A DNA stretch of 64,000 nucleotides. Origin: Allostella sp. ATCC 35155. Its GTDB lineage: Bacteria; Pseudomonadota; Alphaproteobacteria; ATCC43930; Allostellaceae. Shown here piece after piece: positions 1 to 8,018 of this stretch. The position numbers and the translations under genes were made by a program. The notes beneath the pieces are model-generated. The model did no database searches. It worked only from the letters and a program-made list of their open reading frames with translations, and was not told the origin of the DNA. The DNA lies in the NCBI GenBank assembly GCA_006738865.1, contig AP019701.1, forward strand, positions 4,646,001 to 4,710,000, in the 5' to 3' direction. Positions within the stretch are counted from its first letter, which is position 1. Every line of letters starts with the position of its first letter.

Positions 1-1169
1 GCGTCGGTCGGCCCGGAGATGCGGGCGCGATAGAGCAGCACCTCGGTGGTCGGACGATGGTCGGTCTTGCTCCAGGTCGAGGGCACGCAGACCCCGTCCA
101 TCCCCTTCGGCACCCAGTTCTTGCGGGCATACATGCCGTCGCGGATCTTGATCGCGGTGATGCCGCCATTGCCGGCCGCCCACTCCATCGCCTCCTTGAT
201 GTAGAAGGCGGTGCAGATGCCGGCGATGTAGTGCGACGGGCGATAGCTGCCGGTGCCGCCGATCTCGCGCACCGTCTTCATGCCGGGCGCATCGTCGCTC
301 CACAGGGTCCGGGTACGCACCGGCAGGACAACGCCGTCGGCGGCGTCGCCCGCGGCCTTGGCCGCGTTCTCGTCCATGCCCCAGACATTGCCCATGAACT
401 GGATCTGGACGCCGGCGTTCTTGCACGCCTTGAGGACCGAGACGTTCGAGCCGGCCGTGTTGCCGAGATAGGCGTAGTTGGCGCCGGACTGCTTGAGCGT
501 CAGGCACTGGGCGGTGTAGTCGCCGGGCGTCAGCGCGAACTGGATCGCCGGCAGCACCTCGAAGCCCAGCTCCTTCGCCAGCGACTCGGCCGCCGCCTTG
601 GGCGCGTTCGGGTAGGGATGGTTGGCGCCCATATGGACGTATTTGGGGGCACCCTGGCCGCCCTTCTTCTTCCAGTCCTCGGCCGCCCAGGTGACGAGCG
701 CGCGGGCCGCGTCGGAGTAGGAGGGGCCGTAGAAGAAGTTGAAGGGCGCGGCCGCCGTAGCCTTCTCGGCCTTGCCGGTCGGGTCCGTGAGCGAGCCGGC
801 ATAGGAGCCGGAGATGTAGGGGATCTGGTCCTTCGAGACGAAGGTGATCAGCGCCTCGGTGTCGGCCGTGCCCCAGCCGAAGATGGCGACGACCTTGTCG
901 CGGCCGGTCCACTTCTTGTAGGTCGCGATCGAGCGCGGCACCTGGTAGCCATAGTCGACCGTGTCGAGGTTGACCTGGCGCTTGGCGACGCCGCCATTCT
1001 TGTTGATCCAGGCCATGGCGTCTGCGACGCCCTCGCCGAACGGCTTGCCGACGTCCGACGTCGGGCCGCTGTAGTCGGCGAGATGGCCGACATTGATCTT
1101 CTGAGCCGCGGCGGGTGCCGCGATCAGGGCCGCCGCCGCTGCGGTCAGCACCATGGGCTTCATGCGCAT
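1..1169 (-). CDS. Branched-chain amino acid-type ABC transporter solute-binding protein (LivK-like), 3' end beyond the window
   Basis: Periplasmic ligand-binding component of a Liv-type (HAAT) ABC importer. The start codon is ATG at 1169, preceded by a clear GGAGGAAC ribosome site; a second in-frame ATG follows two codons later. The N-terminus (MRMKPMVLTAAAAALIAAPAAAQ) is a Sec signal peptide with cleavage after AAAQ. The mature part begins KINVGHLADYSGPTSDVG, typical of the type 1 periplasmic-binding fold, and motifs such as YISGSYAGSL and YGPSYSDAARA fit the family. About 389 codons are visible and the reading frame is still open at base 1, so the C-terminus is missing. It is the last visible gene of the leftward liv operon. 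The true ligand may be an amino acid, amide or aromatic acid; sequence alone does not decide. Confidence 0.9.
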   Translation of the reverse strand, partial: MRMKPMVLTAAAAALIAAPAAAQKINVGHLADYSGPTSDVGKPFGEGVADAMAWINKNGGVAKRQVNLDTVDYGYQVPRSIATYKKWTGRDKVVAIFGWGTADTEALITFVSKDQIPYISGSYAGSLTDPTGKAEKATAAAPFNFFYGPSYSDAARALVTWAAEDWKKKGGQGAPKYVHMGANHPYPNAPKAAAESLAKELGFEVLPAIQFALTPGDYTAQCLTLKQSGANYAYLGNTAGSNVSVLKACKNAGVQIQFMGNVWGMDENAAKAAGDAADGVVLPVRTRTLWSDDAPGMKTVREIGGTGSYRPSHYIAGICTAFYIKEAMEWAAGNGGITAIKIRDGMYARKNWVPKGMDGVCVPSTWSKTDHRPTTEVLLYRARISGPTD

Positions 1170-1206
1170 TATAGTTCCTCCCGGGACATTGTCGTTTGCC
1201 GCGAGC

Positions 1207-2298
1207 CTAGTATGAAAAGGGATAGAGCTTCCAGTACGCCTTGATCTGGCGCCAGCGATGCGCGAGCCCGTCGGGCTCGAACACCAGGAAGAGGATGATG
1301 GTCACGCCGACCGCGATCTCACGCAGGTAGGAGAGATTGTCCTTGAGGCCGAGGGCCCGGTCGAGGGGGGTGCCGGCGAGCGCCCCCGTGAGGCCGTCCA
1401 TCACCTCGGGCAGCAGCACCATGAAGGCGGTGCCCATCAGCGATCCCATGATCGAGCCCAGCCCGCCGATGATGATCATGCCGAGGAACTGGATCGAGAA
1501 CAGGATGGTGAAGCCCTCGACCGAGACGAAGCCGAGATAGTGGCCGTAGAGGGCGCCGCCGATGCCGGCATAGAAGGACGAGATGCCGAACGACATTGTC
1601 CGGTACTTCGTCAGGTTGATGCCCATCATCTCGGCCGAGAGGTAGTGGTCGCGCACGGCGACCAGCGCGCGGCCGTCGCGCGTGCGCATCAGGTTGGCGG
1701 CCCCGAGATAGAGCAGCACGACATAGGCCAGCACGACGTAGAAGAAGGTGGCGTCGGTGTCGAAGGCGAAGCCGAAGATGCTGAAGGGGCTGGCCGGGGC
1801 ACCGTGCGTCCCGCCCGAGAACCAGTCGGCCCGGCCGAAGAAGTCCTGCAGGATGAACTGCGCGGCCAGGGTCGCGATGGCGAGATAGAGGCCCTTCAGG
1901 CGCGCGGCGGGAATGCCGAAGAGCATGCCGGCCGCCGTCGCCATCAGGCCGGCGAGCGGAATCGAGAAGAAGACCGGAATGCCGAAATTGTTGTTGAGGA
2001 AGGGCGAGGCGAAGGCGCCGAAGCCGAAGAAGGCCGCATGCCCGATCGAGATCTGGCCGGTGAAGCCGACCAGGATGTTGAGCCCCAGCGCCGCGATGCC
2101 GAGATAGCCGACCTGGATCAGCAGCGAGAGCTCGTACTTGAGGTCGATGCCGCCATACTCCGACACGATCGGCAGCAGGCAGAGCAGGACGACGCCGGCG
2201 ACGCACCACCAGCGGCTGGCCGCCGTGTCGAAGATGCGGGTGTCGGAGGCATAGTCCTGCTTGAAGTCGCCGCAGGGACGGAAACCGGCGCCGGCCAT
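1207..2298 (-). CDS. livM: Branched-chain amino acid ABC transporter permease, LivM family
   Basis: Inner-membrane permease of the Liv-type importer, 363 residues. It has the family pattern of about eight to ten hydrophobic segments and the conserved LGLNILVGFTGQISIGHAAF stretch characteristic of LivM/LivH permeases. The N-terminus has a roughly 25-residue polar extension before the first membrane segment. It follows livH with only a few bases between them, and the solute-binding protein gene follows after a short gap, so the genes are clearly one operon. LivM forms a heterodimeric membrane channel with LivH and docks the LivG and LivF ATPases. No livF is visible; it probably lies beyond the left edge. 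Confidence 0.93.
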   Translation of the reverse strand: MAGAGFRPCGDFKQDYASDTRIFDTAASRWWCVAGVVLLCLLPIVSEYGGIDLKYELSLLIQVGYLGIAALGLNILVGFTGQISIGHAAFFGFGAFASPFLNNNFGIPVFFSIPLAGLMATAAGMLFGIPAARLKGLYLAIATLAAQFILQDFFGRADWFSGGTHGAPASPFSIFGFAFDTDATFFYVVLAYVVLLYLGAANLMRTRDGRALVAVRDHYLSAEMMGINLTKYRTMSFGISSFYAGIGGALYGHYLGFVSVEGFTILFSIQFLGMIIIGGLGSIMGSLMGTAFMVLLPEVMDGLTGALAGTPLDRALGLKDNLSYLREIAVGVTIILFLVFEPDGLAHRWRQIKAYWKLYPFSY

Positions 2299-2302
2299 CG
2301 TC

Positions 2303-3196
2303 CTACACCCGCTCGATGTCGCGGGTGCCGAAGAGGCCGTAGGGCTTGATCATCAGGATGACGATCAGGACCCAGAACGGCACCACCTCGATCAGGTTGC
2401 CCCAGTGCAGCCACTGGCTGTCGACGAAATGGGCGAGGTTCTCCAGGAGGCCGATGATGATGCCGCCCAGCACCCCGCCGACGATCGAGTCGAGCCCGCC
2501 CAGGATGACGGCCGGGAAGACCTTGATGCCGATGAAGGAGAGCGCCGAGGAGACGCCGTTGACGACCCCGACGACGACGCCCGCGACCGCCGACACCGCC
2601 GCCGAGATCGCCCAGGCCATGGCGAAGACGCTGCGGATGGAGATGCCGAGCGACTGCGCCACCTGCTGGTCGAAGGCGGTCGCACGCATGGCGAGGCCCA
2701 TCCGGGTCGCCTTGAAGAAGTAGGCGAAGCCACCCATGATCCCGAGCGAGGCGACGAGGCTGACGAGATAGACCGTCCGCACCTCCAGCCCCAGGATCGC
2801 CACGGATTCGCGCGCGAAGATCGGCGGAAAGGGCTGGGCGAAGACGCCGAACGCCCACTTCATCAGCGCCTGGAAGATGATCGAGAGCCCGATCGTTACC
2901 ATGATCACCGAGATCACCGGCTCGCCGATCATCGGCCGCAGCACGACGACCTGGATCAGGATGCCGAAGGCCACCATGAAGGCCAGAGTCATCAGGAAGC
3001 CGACGAAGAACGGCACCTGATACTTGGTCAGGAAGAACCAGCAGACCCAGGCGCCGATCAGCACGAACTCGCCCTGGGCGAAGTTGACCACCTGGCTCGC
3101 CTTGTAGATCAGCACGAAGCACATCGCGACGACGCCGTAGAGCGCGCCGACGATGAGCCCGTTGATCATGAGCTGGACGAAGAGGCCCCAGTCCAT
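2303..3196 (-). CDS. livH: Branched-chain amino acid ABC transporter permease, LivH family
   Basis: Second inner-membrane permease of the Liv-type importer, 297 residues from the ATG at 3196 (protein starts MDWGLFVQLMINGLIVGALY). This start is chosen over an upstream in-frame ATG because a G-rich ribosome site (GAGGGGG) lies just before it and LivH proteins normally begin right at the first membrane helix. Conserved features include the VVNFAQGEFVLIGAWV segment and about eight hydrophobic helices. It sits 16 bases downstream of the acyl-CoA synthetase stop and almost touches livM, so the two permeases should be co-translated in similar amounts. Confidence 0.93.
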   Translation of the reverse strand: MDWGLFVQLMINGLIVGALYGVVAMCFVLIYKASQVVNFAQGEFVLIGAWVCWFFLTKYQVPFFVGFLMTLAFMVAFGILIQVVVLRPMIGEPVISVIMVTIGLSIIFQALMKWAFGVFAQPFPPIFARESVAILGLEVRTVYLVSLVASLGIMGGFAYFFKATRMGLAMRATAFDQQVAQSLGISIRSVFAMAWAISAAVSAVAGVVVGVVNGVSSALSFIGIKVFPAVILGGLDSIVGGVLGGIIIGLLENLAHFVDSQWLHWGNLIEVVPFWVLIVILMIKPYGLFGTRDIERV

Positions 3197-3212
3197 CGCG
3201 TCTTCGCCCCCC

Positions 3213-5147
3213 TCAGGCCGCCCGGCGGGCGCCGACGGGCGCACCGCGGTCGAGGTCGATCACCCGCAGGGTCGTGCGGATGCGCTGCTTGGTGCCGTCC
3301 TGGAAGGTGATGGTGGTGTCCACCGGCACCTCCCGCGCGCCCGCATACATCGCCTCGATGATGTCGCCGTACTTTTCGTTGATGACGCCGCGGCGGACCT
3401 TGCGGGTCCGCGTGAGTTCGCCGTCGTCGGCATCCAGCTCCTTGTAGAGGAGGAGGAAGCGCGCGATGCGCTGCGCCTCGGGCAGGCGGGCATTGACGCC
3501 CGCCACCTCCCCCTCGAGCAGGCGGCTGACCTCGTCCTTGGCCGCAAGGTCGCTGTAGGTCGTGAAGGCGATGCGCCGCTTCTCCGCCCATTTCGCGACG
3601 GTCGGGAAGCGGATGCAGACGATCGCCGACAGGTCGTCGCGCCCGTCCCCCAGGATCACCGCCTCCGCCACGTAGGGCGAGAATTTCAGCTTGTTCTCGA
3701 TGTATTGCGGCGAGAAGCGGTCGCCGCGGGCGGTCGTCGCCATGTCGCGGATGCGGTCGATGACGACGAGGTGGCCCTTGGCGTCGAAATAGCCGGCGTC
3801 GCCGGTGTACATCCAGCCTTCGCGCAGGTCGGCGGCGGTCGCCGCTTCGTTGCGGTAGTAGCCGGCGAAGATGTTGGGGTGGCGGGTCACGATCTCGCCG
3901 ACCCCCTGCGCATCCGGCTGGTCGATGCGGATCTCGATGTCGCGGTCGAAGGCGACGCCGACGGTGTCGAAGTCGACCGAGTGCGGCTGGTGGATGGTGT
4001 AGGCGCCGAGCAGCTCGGTCTGGCCGTAGAGCTGGCGCAGCGGCACGCCCAGGGCCTGGAAGAAGCGGAAGGTCTCCGGCCCCAGCGCCGCGCCGCCCGT
4101 CGCCGCCGACTTCAGCCGCGAGAAGCCGAGCCGGTCGCGCAGCGCGCGGAACAGCAGCTGGTCGGCGACCCAGGAGCGCCGTCCGCCGTCGATCGCGCGG
4201 CTGCCGAGACGCATGCCGAGTTCGAACAGCCATTGCTTGAGCGGGGAGGCGTCCATCATGCGGGCGCGGACATCGGCCGCCATCGCCTCCCACACGCGCG
4301 GTGCGAAGAGGACGAAGGTGGCACCGATCTCCCGGAAATCGGCCATCGTCGTCTCGGGTTCCTCGACGAAGTTCACCCGCATGCCGCAGACCAGCCATTT
4401 CCCGACGGCGTAGATCTGCTCCATGATCCAGGGCAGCGGCAGGACCGAGACATACTCGTCCTCCGGTCCCTTGGGATCGGCCGAGATGTAGGATCGGCAG
4501 TGGCGGACGAGCGCCCCCGCCGACAGCATCGCCAGCTTGGGATGGCTGGTGGTGCCCGAGGTCGTGCACAGGATGGCGACGGCGTCGCCGCGGCCGGCAT
4601 CGACCAGCGCCTCGAAGCGGGCGGGATCGGCGGCAGCACGGCGCTCGCCCTCGGCCAGGAGGTCGGAGAGCGGCAGGAGGCGCGGATCGTCGTACTTGCG
4701 CATCCCGCGCGGGTCGGCGAAGACGATGTGGCGGACGCTCGGGATGCGGTCCTCGAGGCCCAGCAGCTTGTCGACCTGTTCCTCGTCCTCCGCCAGGACG
4801 ACCGCGATATCCGCATAGGAGATGAGGTAGGCGACCTCGTCCTCGAGCGCGTCGCGGTAGATGCCGAGGCTCATCGCCCCCACGGCATGCGCGGCAACCT
4901 CGCCCATCACCCAGTCCGGGCGGTTGTCGCCGATGATCCCGACCACCTGGCCGGCCGCCACCCCCAGCCCCTCCAGCCCCAGCGCCATCGCACGCGTCCG
5001 GGCGAGGACGTCCCCCCAGGTGAGGGTGCGCCAGATGCCGAACTCCTTCTCGCGCATGGCGACCGCGTCGGCATTGGCGGTGCCGTTGTGGCGCAGCAGC
5101 CGGGGCAGCGTGTCGCAGCGCGCGGGATCGGCCGGCGTCCAGTTCAC
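3213..5147 (-). CDS. AMP-dependent long-chain acyl-CoA synthetase within the liv operon
   Basis: ANL-superfamily enzyme of about 644 residues that would activate a carboxylic acid to its acyl-CoA through an acyl-adenylate. The AMP-binding signature appears as ILCTTSGTTSHPK, and the later motifs LYGQTELLGAY and EGWMYTGDAGYFDAKGHL are diagnostic for FadD-like enzymes. The start is GTG at 5147, inside a GTGA overlap with the livG stop, with GGAG upstream; the coding frame runs open further upstream but there it is only a shadow of livG. A synthetase between livG and livH is a recurring arrangement in alphaproteobacterial liv-like operons, suggesting that the transporter imports an aromatic or aliphatic acid that is immediately activated. 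The substrate is unknown. Confidence 0.9.
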   Translation of the reverse strand: MNWTPADPARCDTLPRLLRHNGTANADAVAMREKEFGIWRTLTWGDVLARTRAMALGLEGLGVAAGQVVGIIGDNRPDWVMGEVAAHAVGAMSLGIYRDALEDEVAYLISYADIAVVLAEDEEQVDKLLGLEDRIPSVRHIVFADPRGMRKYDDPRLLPLSDLLAEGERRAAADPARFEALVDAGRGDAVAILCTTSGTTSHPKLAMLSAGALVRHCRSYISADPKGPEDEYVSVLPLPWIMEQIYAVGKWLVCGMRVNFVEEPETTMADFREIGATFVLFAPRVWEAMAADVRARMMDASPLKQWLFELGMRLGSRAIDGGRRSWVADQLLFRALRDRLGFSRLKSAATGGAALGPETFRFFQALGVPLRQLYGQTELLGAYTIHQPHSVDFDTVGVAFDRDIEIRIDQPDAQGVGEIVTRHPNIFAGYYRNEAATAADLREGWMYTGDAGYFDAKGHLVVIDRIRDMATTARGDRFSPQYIENKLKFSPYVAEAVILGDGRDDLSAIVCIRFPTVAKWAEKRRIAFTTYSDLAAKDEVSRLLEGEVAGVNARLPEAQRIARFLLLYKELDADDGELTRTRKVRRGVINEKYGDIIEAMYAGAREVPVDTTITFQDGTKQRIRTTLRVIDLDRGAPVGARRAA

Positions 5148-5971
5148 TGCGCCGTCTCCGCCGCCGGGGCCGCCTCGTCGTCGGTGACGCCGAGATAGGC
5201 GCGGCGCACCTGCGGGTGGGCCATGACCTCCGCCGGCAGGCCGAGCGCGATGCGGCGGCCGAAATCCAGCACCATGACGCGGTGCGAGATGTCCATGACG
5301 ACGCCCATGTCGTGCTCGATCATCACCACCGTCATCCCCCACTCCTCGTTGAGGTCGACGATGAAGCGGGCCATGTCCTCCTTCTCCTCGAGGTTCATGC
5401 CGGCCATCGGCTCGTCGAGAAGGATGAGGTCGGGCTTGAGGGCGACGGCGCGGGCCAGTTCCACCCGCTTGCGCAGGCCGTAGGAGAGCGTGCCGGCGGT
5501 CGCCTTGCGGACGTGCTGGATCTCGAGGAAATCGATGATCTCCTCGACCTCGCGGCGATGGGCGAGTTCCTCGCGCCGGGCGCCGCCCAGCCAGTAGAGC
5601 GCGCCGGTCACCACGTTGTTGCGCAGGAGGTGGTGGCGGCCGACCATGATGTTGTCGAGCACGCTCATGTGCCCGAACAGCGCGAGGTTCTGGAAGGTGC
5701 GGCCGATGCCGATGTTGGCCCGGTCGTTCGGCGACAGGTGCGTGATGTCGCGGCCCTGGAAGCGGATGCGGCCCTTCTGCGGCCGATAGCGGCCGGAGAT
5801 GCAGTTCAGCATCGAGGTCTTGCCGGCGCCGTTCGGGCCGATGATGGCGAAGAGTTCGCCCCGCTCCACCGCGAATCCGACATCGGTCAGCGCACGCACG
5901 CCTCCGAAGGCGAGGCTGACGTCCTCGACCGTGAGCAGCGGTTCCTGCGGCGTAGCGGTTCTCTCGCCCAA
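5144..5971 (-). CDS. livG: Branched-chain amino acid ABC transporter ATP-binding protein, LivG family
   Basis: Cytoplasmic ATPase of the Liv-type importer, 275 residues. Walker A is GPNGAGKTS near residue 46, the signature region is GTLSYGLRKRVELARA, and Walker B is LILLDEP followed by MAGMNLEEKED. The C-terminus has the BCA_ABC_TP_C type tail (HPQVRRAYLG) found in LivG. It is the first gene of the leftward operon livG, acyl-CoA synthetase, livH, livM, binding protein; its stop codon overlaps the GTG of the next gene, indicating translational coupling. The promoter should lie between about 5972 and 6076, but I could not identify convincing -35/-10 boxes there. Confidence 0.93.
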   Translation of the reverse strand: MGERTATPQEPLLTVEDVSLAFGGVRALTDVGFAVERGELFAIIGPNGAGKTSMLNCISGRYRPQKGRIRFQGRDITHLSPNDRANIGIGRTFQNLALFGHMSVLDNIMVGRHHLLRNNVVTGALYWLGGARREELAHRREVEEIIDFLEIQHVRKATAGTLSYGLRKRVELARAVALKPDLILLDEPMAGMNLEEKEDMARFIVDLNEEWGMTVVMIEHDMGVVMDISHRVMVLDFGRRIALGLPAEVMAHPQVRRAYLGVTDDEAAPAAETAQ

Positions 5972-6076
5972 ATGGCGCCTCCCCCGCGGCCGGTGCTCTC
6001 GTTGGTCGAATCGACGGCACCGTGCCGCACTCGATAGAGCTAGCCGGATGGCCCGATCAAGGCAAGCGCAGGCGGG

Positions 6077-6253
6077 TCAATCGGTCCAGGGGTCGAGCAG
6101 CGGCAGTTCGAGGTCGGCGAAATGTCGGCGGTTGCGGGTGGCCAGCGATGCGCTGCGGGCGATGGCGATGGCCGCAATCGCGGTGTCGCGGAAGTCGATG
6201 TTGATCCCCTGACGATGACGCCGGGCGGCGAGGTCGCTATCGCGGACGATCAC
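6077..6253 (-). pseudogene. Remnant of a FitB/VapC-type PIN-domain toxin with an internal deletion
   Basis: A 58-codon reading frame starting at GTG 6253, overlapping the antitoxin stop as GTGA exactly where the toxin of a FitAB/VapBC pair should start. The first residues VIV match the usual toxin start (VIVLDTNV), but the sequence then jumps to RDSDLAARRHRQG and continues with NIDFRDTAIAAIA...SLATRNRRHFADL...LLDPW, which is the C-terminal third of the PIN fold. Roughly 80 codons, including the first catalytic aspartate, are missing and the frame is kept. With the active site incomplete it should have no RNase activity. It could still bind the antitoxin; that is speculation. Confidence 0.75.
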
Positions 6254-6513
6254 TCTCGCCGGCACTCGTCCAGGTCCATCGGCCGCACCGGCGTCCCGCG
6301 GAACTCGGTAAGGTCTTCCGCCAGTCCGATCGACCGGAACTCCGCCGCCATTCGGGTTCCCAGCGGCCCGGCGTCCGCGTCCGGCACATCCGCCACCGCA
6401 TCGCGCAGGATGTCGCGGACGGTCGCGTCCAGGCTCTGGCCGCGGCTGCGCGCACGCCGGCGCAGCCGCTCCTTCAGATCCTCGTCGATGTTGCGAACGA
6501 ACAGTTGCGCCAT
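6250..6513 (-). CDS. FitA-like ribbon-helix-helix antitoxin
   Basis: An 87-residue protein beginning MAQLFVRNIDEDLKERLRRR with the FitA/Arc-type ribbon-helix-helix pattern: a short DNA-contacting beta strand (QLFVRNI) followed by two helices (ARSRGQSLDATVRDILRDAV). The C-terminal part (FRSIGLAEDLTEFRG) is the usual toxin-neutralising tail. In an intact module it would bind the PIN toxin and repress its own promoter. Here the downstream toxin gene is internally deleted, so the antitoxin is an orphan that may survive as a regulator or by drift. The frame is intact and full length for the family. Confidence 0.82.
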   Translation of the reverse strand: MAQLFVRNIDEDLKERLRRRARSRGQSLDATVRDILRDAVADVPDADAGPLGTRMAAEFRSIGLAEDLTEFRGTPVRPMDLDECRRE

Positions 6514-6560
6514 CCCGGCACCGCCTCTGATGTCGCGATCTCAGAGTGGCGATGCCGGGA
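6513..6560 (-). promoter_or_regulatory. Imperfect inverted repeat overlapping the antitoxin start, possible ahcY terminator or antitoxin operator
   Basis: TCCCGGCA at 6513-6520 pairs with TGCCGGGA at 6553-6560, and TCTGA at 6526-6530 pairs with TCAGA at 6541-6545. It lies just after the ahcY stop codon and reaches the antitoxin start codon. It could end ahcY transcription, act as the ribbon-helix-helix operator, or both. There is no U-run, so a terminator role is uncertain. Confidence 0.4.
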
Positions 6561-6581
6561 CGGACCGGCAACCCCCGCGGG

Positions 6582-7898
6582 TCAGTAGCGGTAGTGTTCC
6601 GGCTTGTAGGGGCCCTGGCCGGCGACGCCGATATAGTCGGCCTGCTGCTGCGACAGCTTGGTCAGCTTGGCGCCGAGCTTGTCGAGGTGGAGGGCGGCCA
6701 CCTTCTCGTCGAGATGCTTGGGCAGGACGTAGACCTTGCGCTCGTACTTGCCGACGTTGTTCCAGAGTTCGAGCTGCGCCAGCACCTGGTTGGTGAAGGA
6801 GGCGCTCATCACGAAGCTGGGGTGGCCGGTGGCGCAGCCGAGATTGACCAGCCGGCCCTTGGCCAGGACGATCAGCCGCTTGCCGTCGGGAAACACGACC
6901 TCGTCGACCTGCGGCTTCACCTCGTCCCACGTGTAGTTGGACAGGGCCGCGATCTGGATCTCGCTGTCGAAGTGGCCGATGTTGCAGACGATCGCGCGGT
7001 CCTTCATCGCCCGCATGTGGTCGATCGTGATGACGTCGACGTTGCCGGTGGCGGTGACGAAGATGTCGCCGATCGCCGCCGCATCGTCCATCGTCACGAC
7101 CTGATAGCCCTCCATCGCCGCCTGCAGCGCGCAGATCGGGTCGATCTCGGTCACCATGACGCGCGCGCCTTGGCTGCGCAGCGAGGCGGCCGAGCCCTTG
7201 CCGACATCGCCGTAGCCGGCGACCACCGCGATCTTGCCGGCCAGCATGACGTCGGTCGCGCGCTTGATGCCGTCGACCAGGCTTTCGCGGACGCCGTAGA
7301 GATTGTCGAACTTCGACTTGGTGACGCTGTCGTTGACGTTGATCGCGGGCACCGCGAGCGTCCCCTTGCGCGCCATCTCGTAGAGGCGGTGGACGCCGGT
7401 GGTCGTCTCCTCCGAGACGCCGCGCACGTCCTTCATCAGTTCGGGATAGCGCTCATGCATGACGATCGTCAGGTCGCCGCCGTCGTCGAGCAGCATGTTC
7501 GGGCGCCAGCCCGGCTTGCCGTCGACGTCGGGCCCCTTGATCGTCTGCTCGATGCACCACTCGTACTCTTCCTCGGTCTCACCCTTCCAGGCGAAGACCG
7601 GCACGCCCGTGGCGGCGATGGCCGCGGCCGCCTGGTCCTGGGTCGAGAAGATGTTGCACGAACTCCACCGCACGGACGCCCCGAGATGCACCAGCGTCTC
7701 GATCAGCACCGCGGTCTGGATGGTCATGTGCAGGCAGCCGGCGATGCGCGCGCCCTTCAGTGGCTGCGACGACCCGAACTCGGCGCGCAGCGCCATCAGG
7801 CCGGGCATCTCCGTCTCGGCAATGGCGATCTCCTTGCGGCCCCAGTCGGCGAGGGAGATGTCCTTGACTTTGTAGTCGGGCGAAGCGGCAGCGGCCAT
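6582..7898 (-). CDS. ahcY: S-adenosylhomocysteinase (adenosylhomocysteine hydrolase)
   Basis: NAD-dependent cytosolic enzyme that splits S-adenosylhomocysteine into adenosine and homocysteine, removing the product inhibitor of SAM-dependent methylation. About 438 residues from ATG 7898 ([20 protein letters not shown]); an AGGGG ribosome site precedes this start, and a longer open frame upstream is not needed. Family motifs are plain: [30 protein letters not shown], the NAD-binding segment [12 protein letters not shown], and the C-terminus [12 protein letters not shown]...[10 protein letters not shown] with the conserved terminal Lys/Tyr. A perfect 16-bp palindrome lies about 70 bases upstream and may bind a SAH-responsive repressor. 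Confidence 0.97.
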   Translation of the reverse strand: MAAAASPDYKVKDISLADWGRKEIAIAETEMPGLMALRAEFGSSQPLKGARIAGCLHMTIQTAVLIETLVHLGASVRWSSCNIFSTQDQAAAAIAATGVPVFAWKGETEEEYEWCIEQTIKGPDVDGKPGWRPNMLLDDGGDLTIVMHERYPELMKDVRGVSEETTTGVHRLYEMARKGTLAVPAINVNDSVTKSKFDNLYGVRESLVDGIKRATDVMLAGKIAVVAGYGDVGKGSAASLRSQGARVMVTEIDPICALQAAMEGYQVVTMDDAAAIGDIFVTATGNVDVITIDHMRAMKDRAIVCNIGHFDSEIQIAALSNYTWDEVKPQVDEVVFPDGKRLIVLAKGRLVNLGCATGHPSFVMSASFTNQVLAQLELWNNVGKYERKVYVLPKHLDEKVAALHLDKLGAKLTKLSQQQADYIGVAGQGPYKPEHYRY

Positions 7899-7968
7899 GG
7901 ATCGGTTCCCCTGGAGCATGGATGACCCGAGCGGAGATACCAACCACCGTCGGCCGATGCAACAAGAA

Positions 7969-7984
7969 ATAAAGATATCTTTAT
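7969..7984. promoter_or_regulatory. Perfect 16-bp palindrome upstream of ahcY, candidate SahR-type operator
   Basis: ATAAAGATATCTTTAT reads identically on both strands and stands out as a strongly AT-rich patch in GC-rich DNA, about 70 bp ahead of the ahcY start codon. ArsR-family SahR regulators are known to control ahcY and methionine genes through palindromes of this general type; assigning SahR here is an inference. No ArsR gene is present in the window. Confidence 0.6.
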
Positions 7985-8018
7985 GTGCGTGGCCGAGCTG
8001 TCTGTAGCGGGGCGCCGC

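Noticed and set aside
57-1244. Long plus-strand open frame covering the binding-protein gene
   Set aside because: It is the antisense shadow of the LivK-like gene; the arginine/alanine-rich translation resembles nothing, and the minus strand has a signal peptide, ribosome site and family motifs.
5216-6037. Plus-strand open frame over livG
   Set aside because: Antisense shadow in GC-rich DNA; the minus strand encodes a textbook ABC ATPase.
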